From assembly GCF_963921845.1 (NCBI RefSeq), contig NZ_CAWUGZ010000003.1:1-6480 (forward strand): a stretch of DNA of 6,480 nucleotides, given 5' to 3'. This document shows, one piece after another, positions 1-5,239 of this stretch. The notes below the pieces were generated by a model. The model saw only the letters and a list, made by a program, of their open reading frames with translations, was not told the origin of the DNA and did no database searches. Position numbers and translations under genes: made by a program. Each line of letters opens with the position of its first letter. Within the stretch, counting starts at the first letter, position 1. The stretch is from Commensalibacter sp963921845 (GTDB taxonomy: Bacteria > Pseudomonadota > Alphaproteobacteria > Acetobacterales > Acetobacteraceae).

Positions 1-89
1 AGTAAGTAACATTGCTAATTAAAAAGCATAAACGAGAATTTTCGACTGCAAAATTGATTTTTATCGTTCAAAGACCATGTAAATCTTGA

Positions 90-119
90 GTTATACATAG
101 TATAAAATGCAAGTATCAA
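90..119 (-). promoter_or_regulatory. Possible sigma70-type promoter firing leftward out of the window
   Basis: On the minus strand a TTGATA box (119-114, five of six matches to TTGACA) is followed after 18 bases by TATAAC (95-90, five of six matches to TATAAT). Transcription would run left, off the window edge, so the target gene is not visible. The palindrome TTATAC-ATA-GTATAA (91-105) overlaps the -10 box and could be an operator. In such AT-rich DNA chance matches are common, so this is tentative. Confidence 0.3.
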
Positions 120-330
120 GAAATAATTTATGCATCAGACATTCCTTACTATGAAGAACGCTAAGACAATAATTTAAGTATTTTAAAGATTTTATTTCTT
201 TCATAATCTTACATTTAAAACCCTTTTTCTTATTTTTTAAAAAATCTCTTTTTTCAAAAAATACGCGTAATATTTTAAAATAAAAAGCTATATTCCTGTT
301 ATAAGTAAATCAATAAAATCCAAACTTTCT

Positions 331-346
331 AAGGTTAAATAACCTT
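331..346 (+). repeat. Short perfect inverted repeat 34 bases before cobT
   Basis: AAGGTT-AAAT-AACCTT forms a 6-bp stem with a 4-base loop, followed by TTAATTATTATT. It could be a weak hairpin in the cobT leader, an operator, or the end signal of a transcript entering from the left. The stem is too short and AT-rich to be a confident terminator. Confidence 0.35.
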
Positions 347-379
347 TTAATTATTATTACGAAAAATAGAATCTTAATT

Positions 380-1396
380 ATGAAACAATTTCATACTCTT
401 AATCATCTTAGAAAATCAATCCAGAACCTTCCTGCCCCTGAGGATCACTTTGAACAAACGATCCGTCAAAAACAAAACTCTTTATTCAAACCACCAGGAA
501 GTTTAGGAGAACTAGAGAATTTAGTAGCTTGGCTTGCAACATGGCAAAAAAAAATTATCCCTTCGCTTAACCGCGTTCGCATTAAAATATTTGCTGGCAA
601 TCATGGTGTTGTTAAAGAAAACGTAACTCCTTATAATCCAAACCTCACAGAACTAAGGGTTGAGCAAATACATAAAAATCATGCAGCCATTAATCAACTT
701 GCAACCGTCGCACAAGCTGAAGTGGAAATTATACGTGTTAACAACCTTTTAGCTACTAAAAATATTTGTGAAGCACCTGCTATGTCTGAAACAAATTTTT
801 TAGAAGCTGTAGAGACTGGTTTTTTTTCTGTCTCTAAAGACATAGATTTACTAGCTTTAGGAGAGGTGGGCATTGGAAACACGACCATTGCCGCCGCATT
901 AAGTGCCGCTCTTTTTGGTGGGGAAGGTGCACAATGGATCAGCAAAGGTGCAGGGAATTCTATTGAATATATGGTAAATAAACAAAAAGCAGTTGAAAAA
1001 GCTCTTATGTTGCACCAATCTTGCCTTAATGATCCCTTAGAAGTACTCAGACATTTTGGGGGATTTGAGCAAGCGGCATTGTTTGGAGCTATTTTGGCAG
1101 CCAGGCTACTCAACGTACCGGTTTTATTGGATGGTTTTGTCTGTACTAGTGCCGCCGCTGTACTTCAACAATTAAATCCTATAGGACTTTTACATACCAA
1201 AATTAGTCATCTTTCTGCTGAAAAAGGCCACTTACTTTTAGCAGGCAATTTAGATCTATACCCTTTGGTGGCTTTCAACATGCGATTAGGAGAAGCAACA
1301 GGATGCGCTGTAGTCATCCCCATTTTACGCGGTGCTTTATCATGTTATCAATATATGACCACTAATGGAGATATTGGGTTTTCTTTTTCTGAATAA
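380..1396 (+). CDS. cobT: Nicotinate-nucleotide--dimethylbenzimidazole phosphoribosyltransferase (CobT), divergent
   Basis: CobT transfers the phosphoribosyl group of nicotinate mononucleotide to the lower-ligand base, normally 5,6-dimethylbenzimidazole, giving the alpha-ribazole phosphate used to build the cobalamin nucleotide loop in the cytosol. The 338-residue length is close to the usual 340-360. Family signatures are KPPGSLGELE (38-47), FAGNHGV (71-77), AAINQLA (102-108), GEVGIGNTT (161-169) and RLGEATG (302-308), whose Glu305 matches the family's catalytic glutamate. Several positions depart from what I recall as consensus: KNH stands where GG usually precedes AAIN, GEVGIGNTT replaces GEMGIGNTT, and KGAGNS (189-194) stands where a GTG-type motif is usual. 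The ATG at 380 is the only sensible start, since the next internal Met is residue 135, but no clear Shine-Dalgarno precedes it. No other cobalamin gene is nearby. The family call is secure; DMB specificity and activity are less so. Confidence 0.93.
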   Translation: MKQFHTLNHLRKSIQNLPAPEDHFEQTIRQKQNSLFKPPGSLGELENLVAWLATWQKKIIPSLNRVRIKIFAGNHGVVKENVTPYNPNLTELRVEQIHKNHAAINQLATVAQAEVEIIRVNNLLATKNICEAPAMSETNFLEAVETGFFSVSKDIDLLALGEVGIGNTTIAAALSAALFGGEGAQWISKGAGNSIEYMVNKQKAVEKALMLHQSCLNDPLEVLRHFGGFEQAALFGAILAARLLNVPVLLDGFVCTSAAAVLQQLNPIGLLHTKISHLSAEKGHLLLAGNLDLYPLVAFNMRLGEATGCAVVIPILRGALSCYQYMTTNGDIGFSFSE

Positions 1397-1661
1397 TTAA
1401 CGGGCTTACAAATTTTACGCCAATTTTATCGCACTCTTTTTTTACATGCGTTTGGATTGGCCAACTCTAGATTTTTTTGCAAGATCCTTTAACTTACGTA
1501 ATATAAATTTTATTTTTACTCCATAGTATAAAGTATTTTATGCTAAGATTTTCCTAAAGATTTATTGATCCACTTATTATACAAGCTTAAAGGTATTTCT
1601 ACTAATAAATGCTCTGCGGAGCCACCTTTTAAATGTTGTTTTATAAAAATAATTTTACGCC
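1397..1661. other. Intergenic region between convergent cobT and the small membrane gene
   Basis: No convincing gene and no clear rho-independent terminator for cobT. Short frames exist, such as a 26-codon ATG frame at 1445-1525 (+) and a 31-codon startless frame on the minus strand ending near 1442, but neither has a ribosome binding site or a recognisable product. CATAGTATAAA at 1522-1532 repeats a sequence found at 96-106. A weak GCTC/GAGC hairpin lies at 1611-1622, downstream of the minus-strand small gene. Confidence 0.5.
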
Positions 1662-1820
1662 CTACTTTGAATTATTAAAATTATCATCATCATGGCGCTT
1701 TTCTTTTTCTTCTTGTTTTAAGCTCCAGCGACCCACCAATATGTCCCATAATGAAAAAATTATAGCCGACATTGCAAATAAAAGAACGCCTAGTGACATA
1801 AAAATAATGACCGCGTCCAT
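1662..1820 (-). CDS. Small single-pass membrane protein of unknown function (52 aa)
   Basis: A 52-codon frame opens with ATG at 1820 and ends with TAG at 1662. An AGGA Shine-Dalgarno sits 6 bases before the ATG, one of the clearer ribosome binding sites in the window. The protein starts MDAVIIF, has one hydrophobic segment (about residues 4-24, rich in I, F, L, V, A), then a WDILVGRW stretch, then a highly charged tail (about 34-48, LKQEEKEKRHDDD) ending in NNSK. This layout fits a small inner-membrane protein with a cytoplasmic or periplasmic charged tail. Small accessory subunits of respiratory oxidases, such as CcoS or CcoQ, have a similar size and shape. However, I see no GQFDDL-like motif as in CcoS and no oxidase genes nearby, so I assign no function. 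It lies 273 bases downstream of speE on the same strand and converges with cobT. The gene is probable; its role is unknown. Confidence 0.65.
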   Translation of the reverse strand: MDAVIIFMSLGVLLFAMSAIIFSLWDILVGRWSLKQEEKEKRHDDDNFNNSK

Positions 1821-2093
1821 GTGAAATCCTATGGGCTAAATTTATGTATAAACTTGTGAAATTTTAAACTTCATTGCAATGGTACATTATTACAAACAAA
1901 AACAGCAAGAGGTAATCATACATAGTATGTTTTTTATTTATATTTATTTTACCTCTGGTTGAACAAATAGTGTTTAACTGAACTTATTGAACACACTTTT
2001 GGCTTTATTATTACAAATAACATTAAAGAGTAAAATTAAAATAACATTACTTGTAATAAGTTAGTTAAAATAAAATTTTAAACAAATATTAAA
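1821..2093. other. AT-rich intergenic region between speE and the small membrane gene
   Basis: I see no supported gene. Short structures are present: a nested inverted repeat at 1908-1956 (listed separately), an 8-bp stem GTGTTTAA/TTGAACAC (1970-1977 with 1987-1994, one G-U pair), an inverted repeat TTATTACAA/TTGTAATAA (2008-2016 with 2051-2059), and a direct repeat AATAACATTA at 2016-2025 and 2040-2049. None is GC-rich enough to serve as a convincing terminator for speE, and chance occurrence in such biased sequence is possible. Confidence 0.45.
1908..1956. repeat. Nested inverted repeat upstream of the small membrane gene
   Basis: An outer perfect pair, AGAGGTAA (1908-1915) with TTACCTCT (1949-1956), encloses an inner hairpin CATAC-ATA-GTATG (1917-1929) followed on the plus strand by six Ts. 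The inner part contains ATACATAGTAT, which also occurs at 93-103. The element lies 88-136 bases before the start of the 52-residue gene and may be in its leader or promoter region. Function is unknown. Confidence 0.4.
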
Positions 2094-2975
2094 TTATTTA
2101 TTTAAAACCTTTGTCTTGGGTAACTCTTGAGCAATATAAGGAGGTAAACAAAAAGACGCACAATGAATTTCTGGCGACCAATAACGCGTCAATCCTAAAA
2201 TACCTGTTTCAAATGCTCGCTTTTCGATAATTTCACGAGATTGATGAATTGTATTTTTTCCTTTTCCCGCAATGCCTAATGTCATAAATCCCCCAACATA
2301 AGTTGGGACGGCGGCAACGTATGCAGAAACATAAGAAAAAAACTTTGCTCGCCTCAAACTAGTTTCTTTTAATTCATCCGCTTGCATAAACGGTACCCCA
2401 CATTGATTAACAATTAAACCCTGGGACGTCAAAATGCGCGAAGCATTGCTGTAGAACTCATCGGTAAAAAGAACTTCGCCTACTCCAATAGGATCTGTAC
2501 TGTCAACGATGATAATATCGAAACTTTCACTTTTAGCCTCAGTTACATACTTGATACCATCCCCTATAATCACTTCAGCTCTAGGATCACCCCAACTAGA
2601 ACCAGCAATTTCAGGTAAAAATTCTTTTGATAACGAAACTACATCGCCATCAATTTCAACCATCACAACGCGCTCAACTGTCTTGTGTTGTAACACTCTT
2701 TTTAAAACGCCACCGTCGCCAGCGCCAATAATCAATATATTTTTAGCATTTCCATGTGTTAGCAAAGGTACATGCGCAAGCATTTCTTGATAGACAAATT
2801 CATCTTTAGTGGTAATTTGCGTTACCCCGTCAAGAAAAAGTACACGTCCATAAAATTCGTTTTCAACAATTCGAATATCTTGATATTTCGACTGTTTGTG
2901 AACAAGTTCTTTATCAATCTTAAAACTTTGTTTCCAAACCTTATAAAGCGTTTCATCTGCCCATTGATTTGTCAT
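2094..2975 (-). CDS. speE: Spermidine synthase (putrescine aminopropyltransferase)
   Basis: SpeE transfers the aminopropyl group from decarboxylated S-adenosylmethionine to putrescine, giving spermidine and 5'-methylthioadenosine in the cytosol. I chose the ATG at 2975 (293 aa): AGAGGT lies 8 bases upstream, and MTNQWADETLYK matches the usual amino terminus. A longer frame from TTG at 3020 would begin in a hairpin loop and add 15 atypical residues. The protein shows an amino-terminal beta domain (about 10-60), then the Rossmann fold with the nucleotide-binding loop GAGDGG (84-89), the acidic MVEID (105-109), DPR (130-132) with IGDG (137-140), and the catalytic VDSTDP (157-162), where Asp158 and Asp161 fit the catalytic and amine-binding positions. 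The loop reads GAGDGG rather than the commoner GGGDGG. It follows speD by 83 bases, with a terminator-like hairpin between. Downstream I see no strong terminator. Confidence 0.96.
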   Translation of the reverse strand: MTNQWADETLYKVWKQSFKIDKELVHKQSKYQDIRIVENEFYGRVLFLDGVTQITTKDEFVYQEMLAHVPLLTHGNAKNILIIGAGDGGVLKRVLQHKTVERVVMVEIDGDVVSLSKEFLPEIAGSSWGDPRAEVIIGDGIKYVTEAKSESFDIIIVDSTDPIGVGEVLFTDEFYSNASRILTSQGLIVNQCGVPFMQADELKETSLRRAKFFSYVSAYVAAVPTYVGGFMTLGIAGKGKNTIHQSREIIEKRAFETGILGLTRYWSPEIHCASFCLPPYIAQELPKTKVLNK

Positions 2976-2999
2976 AACTATTACCTCTCGTGCCCATAT

Positions 3000-3035
3000 A
3001 AAAAAGCCAGGCAGAGTCAAGTTTGCCCAGCTTTT
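3000..3035 (-). terminator. Rho-independent terminator or attenuator between speD and speE
   Basis: In the minus-strand transcript AAAAGCUGGGCA (3035-3024) pairs with UGCCUGGCUUUU (3013-3002). The 12-bp stem includes two G-U pairs and closes a 10-base loop. The U-run continues to 3000 (six Us, four of them in the stem) and is followed by AUAU. The hairpin begins 23 bases after the speD stop and ends 24 bases before the speE start. The short free U-run suggests partial termination, which would lower speE relative to speD. It could instead protect the 3' end of speD mRNA. Confidence 0.6.
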
Positions 3036-3058
3036 ATATTTAAAAAAAAATTATAGAA

Positions 3059-3523
3059 TTATAGGTTTTCTTTACCGCGTCTTTGCTCATCCAAAACAAT
3101 ACGTTCTGGCTCAAAAAAACGTTGAAGCACAGGTATAGCGGTATAAGGATCACAGGCACCACACATAAATATATCGAGAGCAGCAAAGTTACGCTCTGGC
3201 CAAGTATGGATTGAAATGTGACTTTCTGCCAAAACAACTACACCCGATACTCCCCCGTTCGGAGTAAAATGATGAAAGTGGCTATGCAAAATAGTAGCAC
3301 CAGCAGTAACGGCTGCCTCGCATAATATGGAATCAATTGCATTTGGATTATCCAAATTAATTGCATCCCATAAATCAACAAGCAAATGGATGCCAGCAAA
3401 ACGCATTCCATCGCGAACAATAAAATAATCTTTTCGATCTTCCATATTATGTGAAAGATCTGCCGAAACCTGGTTATTTCTCGGATTTTCCGAGACCATC
3501 CCCAGTTGAGCAAGTGCGTTCAT
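3059..3523 (-). CDS. speD: S-adenosylmethionine decarboxylase proenzyme, class 1B
   Basis: SpeD removes the carboxyl group of S-adenosylmethionine to make the aminopropyl donor used by SpeE. It is made as a proenzyme that cuts itself, turning a serine into the pyruvoyl cofactor. The cleavage motif is LAE-SHISIHTWPE with Glu100/Ser101. Two further catalytic residues, His106 and Cys121 (in FMCGACDP), sit at +5 and +20 from the serine, exactly the spacing of the Thermotoga-type enzyme (Ser63, His68, Cys83). At 154 residues it is slightly longer than the 120-140 typical of the class, with the extra residues in a 30-residue amino-terminal extension before KDYFIVRDGMRFAG. The ATG at 3523 is preceded by AGGGGGU at 3537-3531, seven bases upstream, which fixes the start. 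This binding site may be masked by leader structure (see the leader entry). speE lies 83 bases downstream; the two likely share a transcript with partial termination between them. Confidence 0.95.
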   Translation of the reverse strand: MNALAQLGMVSENPRNNQVSADLSHNMEDRKDYFIVRDGMRFAGIHLLVDLWDAINLDNPNAIDSILCEAAVTAGATILHSHFHHFTPNGGVSGVVVLAESHISIHTWPERNFAALDIFMCGACDPYTAIPVLQRFFEPERIVLDEQRRGKENL

Positions 3524-3530
3524 ATAACGT

Positions 3531-3577
3531 ACCCCCTAACCAGTAGATAGCCTGTTGGGCAAATGCCCCCTTGGGCC
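3531..3577 (-). promoter_or_regulatory. speD leader with two mutually exclusive hairpins over the Shine-Dalgarno
   Basis: In the minus-strand RNA, hairpin A pairs GGGC (3568-3565) with GCCC (3560-3557) around the loop AUUU. Hairpin B instead uses CCC-AAC-AG (3559-3552), pairing with CU(G)GUU(A)GGG (3543-3534) with two single-base bulges and an 8-base loop. Hairpin B buries three of the five Gs of the speD Shine-Dalgarno; hairpin A competes for the same CCC and would free it. TTGGGC is also repeated directly on the plus strand (3555-3560 and 3571-3576). This GC-rich island stands out in an otherwise AT-rich intergenic region. The pairing is seen in the sequence; a regulatory role is inferred, and I recognise no known riboswitch class. 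Confidence 0.4.
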
Positions 3578-3685
3578 AAAGAAAAGCAATAAATTAGAAT
3601 ATACTATTTTGATTAAAAAGTTTTGACTTTAAATTTCCGATTCCAAGTCATTTTAACTTCCTTCAATCAATATATATTCCACGAA

Positions 3686-3702
3686 ATAACGATCCTCGTT
3701 AT
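3686..3702. repeat. 17-bp palindrome between speD and dksA, possible operator
   Basis: ATAACGA-TCC-TCGTTAT is a perfect 7-bp inverted repeat with a 3-base centre. Its size and symmetry suit a dimeric regulator, and its position, 163 bases before the speD start and 218 before the dksA start, would allow it to act on either gene. It contains more G/C than its surroundings. No matching regulator is encoded in the window. Confidence 0.35.
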
Positions 3703-3748
3703 ACTTGGGTTACTATATGATCTCTTCTTTTCCGAATCTCAAGTTTTT

Positions 3749-3774
3749 TTTTAATTAATTGTTTTTAATTAAAA
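3749..3774. repeat. A/T-only 10-bp inverted repeat
   Basis: TTTTAATTAA (3749-3758) and TTAATTAAAA (3765-3774) form a perfect 10-bp inverted repeat with the loop TTGTTT, preceded by more Ts (3744-3748). All pairs are A-T, so any RNA hairpin would be weak. The stretch could equally be a bent or easily melted promoter-upstream element. No function can be assigned. Confidence 0.35.
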
Positions 3775-3855
3775 CGAGTATTTAATCAATCATGAAAAAT
3801 TCTTTGTAAAAAAACAAGCAATTTATGAATAATTTCAAGAATTTATATTTTTTAC

Positions 3856-3884
3856 TTGGCGTTGGCAACAGTTAATATTATAAC
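3856..3884 (+). promoter_or_regulatory. Candidate sigma70-type promoter of dksA
   Basis: TTGGCG (3856-3861, four of six matches to TTGACA) and TATAAC (3879-3884, five of six to TATAAT) are separated by exactly 17 bases. Transcription would begin near 3890-3892, leaving a leader of about 30 bases before the first possible dksA start. GGAGA at 3896-3900 falls in that leader but lies 19 bases before the ATG at 3920. Confidence 0.5.
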
Positions 3885-3919
3885 CCTTTATCACTGGAGA
3901 AAATTGTTTTCTATTCCCT

Positions 3920-4369
3920 ATGCAAAACAGGATGCATAAGAATATGTTGCCATTTAATTCTGACTATAAGCCTTCTGATGATGAAGAATTTATGAATCCT
4001 CTCCAAAAAGAATATTTTAAGAGGAAATTAGAAGCGTGGCGTGACTCGCTTTTACAAGATTCCACAGAAGCCTTAAATCATCTTTCGACAGACCAGACCA
4101 CTGATATAGATTTAAACGACCGTGCAAGCTCGGAAACAGATAGAGCACTTGAACTTCGTACTCACGATCGAGCGAGAAAACTTCTTGCTAAAATAAATCA
4201 TGCTTTACATAAAATTGAAGATGGAACCTATGGCTATTGCGAAGCAACAGGAGAGCCTATTAGTTTAAAACGCTTAGAGGCTCGACCCATTGCAACCTTA
4301 TCTATTGAGGCGCAAGAGCAGCACGAACGAAAAGAAAAAATTTATAGAGACGATCTACCTGTCGATTGA
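3920..4369 (+). CDS. dksA: RNA polymerase-binding transcription factor DksA, single-cysteine type
   Basis: DksA enters the RNA polymerase secondary channel and, usually with ppGpp, lowers rRNA transcription and raises biosynthetic promoters. The coiled coil spans about residues 27-103. Its tip carries DLNDRA (64-69), matching the DxxDRA motif whose two aspartates act at the polymerase active site. ELRTHDRARKL (78-88), YGYCEATGEPI (104-114) and LKRLEARPIATL (116-127) are typical of the family. Of the four zinc-binding cysteines in E. coli DksA only Cys107 remains; the others read Thr110, Ser128 and Ala131. Zinc is therefore unlikely to be bound this way, as known for some alphaproteobacterial DksA proteins. 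The start is uncertain. ATG 3920 (149 aa) has GGAGA 19 bases away, ATG 3932 has no spaced binding site, and ATG 3944 (141 aa, MLPFNSDYKP) has AGGA 11 bases upstream. Conservation begins around DYKPSDDE. Confidence 0.93.
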   Translation: MQNRMHKNMLPFNSDYKPSDDEEFMNPLQKEYFKRKLEAWRDSLLQDSTEALNHLSTDQTTDIDLNDRASSETDRALELRTHDRARKLLAKINHALHKIEDGTYGYCEATGEPISLKRLEARPIATLSIEAQEQHERKEKIYRDDLPVD

Positions 4370-4373
4370 TTTT

Positions 4374-4417
4374 TTATTTCTATCCTTCTGTTATTTCTAA
4401 CAAAAGGGTAGAAATAA
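4374..4417. terminator. Shared hairpin between convergent dksA and panC
   Basis: A 19-position stem joins 4375-4393 to 4398-4416 around the loop TTTC, with one C/A mismatch (4388/4403) and one G-T pair (4383/4408). It starts five bases after the dksA stop and ends one base before the panC stop. The two genes therefore share it, as expected for a bidirectional terminator or 3'-end stabiliser. Neither orientation has a U-run after the stem: the T-run at 4370-4375 precedes it on the plus strand. TTATTTCTA occurs twice (4374-4382, 4391-4399), and each copy can pair with TAGAAATAA (4409-4417), so a shorter alternative hairpin is possible. Confidence 0.6.
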
Positions 4418-5239
4418 CTACATGTTATCGATCAATCTTACCGAGCCTAATTTAGCTGCAGCAATTAACCTTCCGTCTTGACACCATTTCCTAAGCTCAG
4501 TCATGGTATTACTATTTACAGCAGCATAATAATCTACTTTAAATCCTTCACTTTCTAGCGTTTGTACAGCTTCCTCTAAAACTTTTGAAATGTTTTGATT
4601 GTTCTGAATTTTTTTATAACTATTTTGTAATGTTTTATAAAGAAGTGATGCTTTTTCATGTTCGTCAGGAGTTAAAAATTTATTTCTTGATGATTTCGCC
4701 AAACCGTTTTTTTCTCGAACAATAGGTACACCAAAAATAGTTACTGGTATGTTTAAATCTTCAACCATTCTTTTAATCACTTGAAGTTGCTGCCAATCTT
4801 TTTCGCCAAAACAAGCAATAGTTGGCTTAATTAATGAAAATAAACGATTCACGAGTGTGGCCACTCCGGAAAAATGTCCTTTTCGTACAGCCCCTTCCCA
4901 ATTCAACGCGGGTCCTTCTATAACAATGCGCGTACAGAAATTTTTAGAGTAAATATCATGAGCTTTAGGCAGCCAAACTAAATCCACTTGATTTTTTTCT
5001 AACAAGCGAATGTCATTTTCTTCAGTTTTAGGATAACGCAGGTAGTCATCCAATTGATCAAATTGCAATTGATTAACAAATATTGTTACTATACAATAAT
5101 GGGATAATTCTTTTGCCTTTTTAATAACGGCAATATGCCCTTCATGAAGAGCACCCATGGTTGGCACGAGAGCAACTGAATGGTTTTGTAATTGGCTTCT
5201 TGATTGCAAAAATTCTTGTAATGTATGCGCAACAATCAT
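4418..5239 (-). CDS. panC: Pantothenate synthetase (pantoate--beta-alanine ligase)
   Basis: PanC joins pantoate and beta-alanine using ATP, through a pantoyl-adenylate, to make pantothenate, the precursor of coenzyme A, in the cytosol. The 273-residue length fits the family (about 280). Visible signatures are the HIGH-like ATP motif PTMGALHEGH (26-35), RKGHFSGVATLVNRLF (119-134), GEKDWQQLQVI (145-155) and the KMSKS-like VREKNGLAKSSRNKFL (174-189). One departure is FVNQLQF (54-60), where the family usually has proline after FVN; Lys182 in GLAKSSRN is also less usual than Met or Leu. The ATG at 5239 has GTGAG about six bases upstream (5246-5250). panB and panD are not in the window. The gene converges with dksA and diverges from the DUF2272 lipoprotein gene. 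Confidence 0.96.
   Translation of the reverse strand: MIVAHTLQEFLQSRSQLQNHSVALVPTMGALHEGHIAVIKKAKELSHYCIVTIFVNQLQFDQLDDYLRYPKTEENDIRLLEKNQVDLVWLPKAHDIYSKNFCTRIVIEGPALNWEGAVRKGHFSGVATLVNRLFSLIKPTIACFGEKDWQQLQVIKRMVEDLNIPVTIFGVPIVREKNGLAKSSRNKFLTPDEHEKASLLYKTLQNSYKKIQNNQNISKVLEEAVQTLESEGFKVDYYAAVNSNTMTELRKWCQDGRLIAAAKLGSVRLIDNM

Larger units (their letters stand above)
1..379. other. Non-coding AT-rich region upstream of cobT
   Basis: I find no convincing gene here on either strand. The longest ATG-started frame I noticed (131-178, +) has 15 codons and no Shine-Dalgarno sequence. The stretch holds a possible leftward promoter (90-119), a palindrome overlapping it (91-105) and a short hairpin (331-346), all listed separately. 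I looked for a cobalamin riboswitch in front of cobT and saw none: there is no B12-box-like GC-rich motif, and the sequence is almost entirely A/T from 180 to 379. Confidence 0.6.
3578..3919. other. Divergent speD-dksA intergenic region
   Basis: No gene is supported on either strand. The stretch contains a 17-bp palindrome (3686-3702), a long A/T hairpin (3749-3774) and a candidate dksA promoter (3856-3884), each listed separately. I could not pick a confident promoter for speD: TATATT on the minus strand near 3602 has an acceptable -10 shape, but nothing like TTGACA lies 16-18 bases before it. Confidence 0.5.

Noticed and set aside
1..379. Cobalamin riboswitch upstream of cobT
   Set aside because: No B12-box-like conserved sequence or GC-rich multi-stem structure is visible; the region is nearly pure A/T before the gene.
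694..1113. 139-codon open frame antisense to cobT
   Set aside because: It lies wholly inside cobT, matches no family I recognise, and is best explained by the codon pattern of cobT on the other strand.
1397..1540. Possible degraded cobS or other gene fragment after cobT
   Set aside because: Short frames in both directions (for example 1445-1525, +) gave no recognisable similarity and no start signals, so a pseudogene cannot be supported.
1633..1824. 63-codon open frame on the plus strand
   Set aside because: It overlaps the minus-strand 52-residue gene almost entirely, has no ribosome binding site and gives a composition unlike a folded protein. The opposite strand has a clear AGGA site and a coherent membrane segment.
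1864..1923. 19-codon hydrophobic frame on the minus strand before the small membrane gene
   Set aside because: It begins inside an inverted repeat, has no Shine-Dalgarno, and is too short to judge in such AT-rich sequence.
2976..3020. Longer speE start at TTG 3020
   Set aside because: The added 15 residues are atypical for SpeE, the TTG sits in a terminator hairpin loop, and the ATG at 2975 has AGAGGT at ideal spacing.
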